From positions 186,001-250,000 of the forward strand of contig NZ_JADEWH010000006.1 of the NCBI RefSeq assembly GCF_015207755.1: a stretch of DNA of 64,000 nucleotides, read 5' to 3'. This DNA comes from Nodularia sp. LEGE 06071. GTDB lineage: Bacteria; Cyanobacteriota; Cyanobacteriia; Cyanobacteriales; Nostocaceae. Shown piece by piece: positions 61,300 to 64,000 of this stretch; the first letter of the stretch is position 1; each line of letters starts with the position of its first letter. The notes beneath the pieces were generated by a model that did no database searches, was not told where the DNA came from, and saw only the letters and a list, made by a program, of their open reading frames with translations. The position numbers and the translations under genes were made by a program.

Positions 61300-62895
61300 A
61301 TGACAATTAAAACACTAGATATTTCGCCTGTTGGTAGAGTCGAGGGCGATTTAGATGTGCGCGTAGATATTGAAGATGGGCGGGTAGTTAACGCCTGGAC
61401 TCATGCGGAACTGTTTCGAGGATTTGAAATTATTCTCCGAGGTAAAGACCCCCAAGCCGGATTAATTGTCACACCCCGGATTTGCGGTATCTGCGGTGGT
61501 TCCCATTTAACTAGTGCATCTTGGGCATTAGATACGCTCTGGGGTACAGAAGTGCCTCGCAATGCAATTTTGGCGAGAAATTTGGGTCAAATTGTCGAAA
61601 CCATCCAAAGTATTCCCCGCTATTTTTATGGACTGTTCGCTATTGACTTAACTAATAAAAAATACCGTCGCAGTCGCCACTATGAAGAAGCTTGTCGCAG
61701 GTTTGCGGCTTACACTGGCAAGTCTTATGAAATTGGTGTGACAATTTCTGCCAAACCTGTAGAAATCTATGCTTTATTAGGGGGACAATGGCCTCACAGC
61801 AGTTATATGGTTCCTGGTGGTGTGATGTGTGCCCCGACTCTGACAGACATTACCCGCGCTTGGGCAATTCTGGAATATTTCCGGACTAATTGGTTAGAAC
61901 CAGTGTGGCTGGGTTGTTCATTGGAACGTTACGAACAAATCCACACTTATGATGATTTCATGGACTGGTTGGATGAAGACCGCAATCATCGTGAGTCAGA
62001 CTTGGGTTTTTATTGGCGCATGGGTTTAGATATCGGTTTGGATAGATATGGCGCTGGTGTTGGTAAATATGTGACTTGGGGATATTTAGCCCATGAGGAT
62101 AAATACCAAAAGCCGACTATGGAAGGGCGAAATGCGGCGATGATTATGAAGGGTGGCGTGTATGACAGCTTCAGTGATACTCACTCTTTGATGGATCAGT
62201 CTTTTCTGCGGGAGAATACTACACATTCCTGGTACGATGAGGGAACAGCAGATATTCATCCAAGCGATCGCACTACTAAACCCACTGCGAACAATACCAA
62301 AGACTTTGAAAATGCCTATTCTTGGTCGAGTGCTGTCCTACACAAAGACTTCGGACGTTTGGAAGCGGGACCTTTAGCCCGACAGTTAGTAGCTGGTGGT
62401 AATCACGGCGAATCCTGGCAACACCACGACGGGTTTATTTTGGATGTCTTCAAACAAATGGGCGGTGCTAGTGTTCATGTGCGTCAGCTAGCACGAGTTC
62501 ACGAACTTGTCAAGTTATATCGCCAAGCGGAACACTGCTTACGCGAGTTTAAATTAAATGACCCTTGGTATATTAAGCCTACAGAAAGAGATGGTAAGGG
62601 TTGGGGTGCAACGGAAGCGGCGCGGGGTGCTTTGTCTCATTGGGTTGAGGTGGAGGGCGGTAAGATTAAAAATTACCAAGTGATTGCTCCTGGGACTTGG
62701 AATATTGGACCCCGTGACGGTGAGGGTAAACGCGGTCCCATTGAGGAGGCTTTAATCGGGACACCTATTTACGATTCTAGCGACCCTGTGGAAGTTGGTC
62801 ACGTGGCGCGCGCTTTTGATTCTTGTTTGGTGTGTACTGTTCACGCCCATGATGCGAAGACTGGTGAGGAGTTGGCGCGTTTTCGGACTGCTTAA
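61300..62895 (+). CDS. hupL: Uptake [NiFe] hydrogenase large subunit
   Basis: The 531-aa catalytic subunit holds the Ni-Fe(CN)2CO site. N-terminal ligands lie in RICGICGGSHL, and the C-terminal ligands in DSCLVCTVHAHDAKTGEELARFRTA, where a maturation protease (HupW) would cut after VH. The usual DPC reads DSC here, as in cyanobacterial HupL. GAGAGAGG is a strong ribosome site before the ATG. The frame is continuous from start to stop; in several Nostocales hupL is split by an excision element in vegetative cells, but not here. The metal centre is made by the hyp genes next door. Confidence 0.97.
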   Translation: MTIKTLDISPVGRVEGDLDVRVDIEDGRVVNAWTHAELFRGFEIILRGKDPQAGLIVTPRICGICGGSHLTSASWALDTLWGTEVPRNAILARNLGQIVETIQSIPRYFYGLFAIDLTNKKYRRSRHYEEACRRFAAYTGKSYEIGVTISAKPVEIYALLGGQWPHSSYMVPGGVMCAPTLTDITRAWAILEYFRTNWLEPVWLGCSLERYEQIHTYDDFMDWLDEDRNHRESDLGFYWRMGLDIGLDRYGAGVGKYVTWGYLAHEDKYQKPTMEGRNAAMIMKGGVYDSFSDTHSLMDQSFLRENTTHSWYDEGTADIHPSDRTTKPTANNTKDFENAYSWSSAVLHKDFGRLEAGPLARQLVAGGNHGESWQHHDGFILDVFKQMGGASVHVRQLARVHELVKLYRQAEHCLREFKLNDPWYIKPTERDGKGWGATEAARGALSHWVEVEGGKIKNYQVIAPGTWNIGPRDGEGKRGPIEEALIGTPIYDSSDPVEVGHVARAFDSCLVCTVHAHDAKTGEELARFRTA

Positions 62896-63028
62896 AAAAT
62901 GCTGACATCTTGATAGCAGCAATTGGTGATAGTTGCTATCAAGAATTCTTGATTTCAGTTTGTTTAGTACAACACACATTGAGTTACAATAGTTCTACAA
63001 GTGGTTACAATTTTACTAGATATACTTT

Positions 63029-63238
63029 GTGCCTAAAGTCATTGAAATACCTATTGATTTAACTCACTTTGAGCTTCCTCAAGCTGTCCAAGAACGTCTT
63101 CAATCTCTATTGGATCGCCAAGAAGCAGGCAAAGTGCTTACCCAAGCAGAACGACGGGAAGCAGAAGGGTTGGTTGAGCTAGCAGAATTTTTATCTCTGT
63201 TGCACTTGCGATCGCAGCGTATGATAGAGCAGGAATAA
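63029..63238 (+). CDS. Small helical protein paired with an HNH nuclease
   Basis: This is 69 aa from a GTG, ending directly before the next ATG. MPKVIEIPIDLTHFELPQAV is followed by a helical, charged part (QERLQSLLDRQEAGKVLTQA and EAEGLVELAEFLSLL). The size and the immediate link suggest a partner or antitoxin-like protein for the nuclease. No family name can be given. Confidence 0.65.
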   Translation: MPKVIEIPIDLTHFELPQAVQERLQSLLDRQEAGKVLTQAERREAEGLVELAEFLSLLHLRSQRMIEQE

Positions 63239-63658
63239 ATGGTAACTATTCCAATTGCTTTACGTCGATTAGTCATTAAAAGAGCATCTGATCACTGTGA
63301 GTATTGCAGTTTATCCCAAGTAGGTCAAGCAGCAACATTCCATATTGATCACATTACTCCTGTAGTAGCAGGAGGTACAACAACAGCAAATAATTTGGCA
63401 CTGGCGTGTGTGTCCTGTTCATTACGTAAAGCTGCTCGACAAATGGTTGAAGACCCGGAAACAGGTGAAAAAGTCCTAATTTTTAACCCTCGTCAACAAG
63501 TATGGAAAGAACACTTTCACTGGGATGGTGTAAAAGTTGTGGGATTAACAGCTATAGGACGAGCAACCATTAATACACTCAAAATGAATCGTGAAATTAT
63601 GCTGGCCATTCGGGCAGAAGAGGAATTCCTGGGTCGTCATCCGCCGTCATTCCCTTAG
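63239..63658 (+). CDS. HNH endonuclease
   Basis: The 139-aa protein starts right after the stop of the 69-aa gene. The HNH motif is complete: CEYCSLSQVGQAATFHIDHI, then GGTTTANNLALACVSCSLRK, giving the zinc Cys pairs, H-I-D-H and the N-N pair. Such small HNH proteins are frequent in Nostocales genomes. The target is unknown. Confidence 0.85.
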   Translation: MVTIPIALRRLVIKRASDHCEYCSLSQVGQAATFHIDHITPVVAGGTTTANNLALACVSCSLRKAARQMVEDPETGEKVLIFNPRQQVWKEHFHWDGVKVVGLTAIGRATINTLKMNREIMLAIRAEEEFLGRHPPSFP

Positions 63659-63797
63659 AAGTTAGCAACGATGCATTTTCTGGTTGAGATCATGACAGGA
63701 TTTTTATCTTTCGTATAGTGAAACACGATTTTCGTAGACACCAGCGCCCAGTTGACTAGCATTGTTCTTCCTTCAGAGATTGCTTGGACTGACTCAA

Positions 63798-64000
63798 TTA
63801 CCCTCCAGAAACAATACCAAGAAACAGATTTATTAATGTTTTATTAAAAAGTAGCCAAACCAACCAAAATACAAGATGAAGAATTACTATCATCCAAAAC
63901 TCAACTTGATAGGAAGCTTTGCTACTTTTGTGATGTAATTGGCGTTGGGCAATAAACGCACCTAACCAACCACCCATAAATTCGCATAGATGTAAAGTCT
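63798..64000 (-). CDS. DUF1294 family membrane protein (partial, 3' end)
   Basis: The minus-strand frame runs from the right edge and ends at TAA (63798-63800). Its 67 visible codons include LCEFMGGWLGAFIAQRQLHH, then KSSKASYQVEFWMIVILHLV, the conserved C-terminus of DUF1294 proteins (GGxxGAxxAQ, H-K, F). Members often carry an N-terminal cold-shock domain; here the 5' part is outside the window. Confidence 0.75.
   Translation of the reverse strand, partial: TLHLCEFMGGWLGAFIAQRQLHHKSSKASYQVEFWMIVILHLVFWLVWLLFNKTLINLFLGIVSGG

Noticed and set aside
61300-62895. Remnant of an hupL excision element
   Set aside because: The hupL frame and all its ligand motifs are continuous, and no direct-repeat scar stands out.
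1-64000. CRISPR array
   Set aside because: No regularly spaced direct repeats with unique spacers of 30-40 bp were found; the repeats present are heptamers, 12-mers, 22-mers or dispersed units.

Overview
The window looks like chromosomal DNA of a filamentous, heterocyst-forming cyanobacterium of the order Nostocales (Nostoc/Anabaena/Nodularia group). The evidence is psaA-psaB, frequent HIP1 octamers (GCGATCGC), a PatB/CnfR-type ferredoxin-HTH regulator next to a nif-type ferredoxin and a second cytochrome oxidase operon, an uptake hydrogenase (hupSL) with an extended hyp cluster, and short tandem heptamer repeats of the kind known from these genomes. The genus cannot be fixed from sequence reading alone.

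Layout. 1-5.7 kb: azoreductase, a CHRD/PEP-CTERM exported protein, small membrane proteins, and a Panacea-domain antitoxin with a PemK/MazF-like toxin. 5.7-12.4 kb: tRNA-Arg(CCG), an M23 murein hydrolase activator, clpB, a 52-aa YqaE/Pmp3-type protein, a Sui1-type factor and trpB. 12.5-14.8 kb: an AT-rich AAA-ATPase/RloB defence-like pair that ends at a second, degenerate copy of the trpB 3' end. 14.9-19.5 kb: psaA-psaB (minus strand). 20-33 kb: a lipoprotein, a thioredoxin-NHL protein, a CyRepA1-type plasmid replication protein, dusB, an Rpn/DUF2887 protein, dnaK, an acetoacetate-decarboxylase-family protein and a methyltransferase.

33-43.5 kb: a heterocyst and nitrogen-fixation block: patB/cnfR (minus), ferredoxin III, coxBAC (A2-type oxidase), a TPR-like protein, a hidden 55-aa proline-rich ORF coupled to a cysteine-dioxygenase-like cupin, a nitrogenase-associated ArsC-like protein, and cysK. 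44.5-48.4 kb: small uncharacterised genes, a tightly overlapping operon around a luciferase-like flavin oxidoreductase, and a Coq4-family protein.

48.8-59.5 kb (minus strand): hypB, hypA, hypE, a tautomerase, hypD, hypC, hypF, an NHL protein, a NifU-Rieske fusion, two small membrane proteins and a TPR protein. Read in the direction of transcription this is the extended hyp operon known from Nostoc. It diverges from hupS-hupL (60.1-62.9 kb). hupL is intact, with no excision element in it. The window closes with a 69-aa protein plus HNH nuclease pair and the 3' end of a DUF1294 membrane protein.

The shared theme of 33-63 kb is micro-oxic heterocyst metabolism: nif activation, electron supply, O2 removal by Cox2, and recycling of the H2 made by nitrogenase. 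This half is also rich in dispersed repeats: a degenerate repeat beginning ACGAACCACAGAGGCGCAGA, MITE-like elements in front of hupS and hupL, and hairpin repeats. The best candidates for new biology are the Panacea/zinc-ribbon MazF pair, the RloAB island with its trpB tail copy, the hidden 55-aa coupled ORF, the in-frame repeat insertion in the nitrogenase-associated protein, and the overlapping operon around the flavin oxidoreductase.
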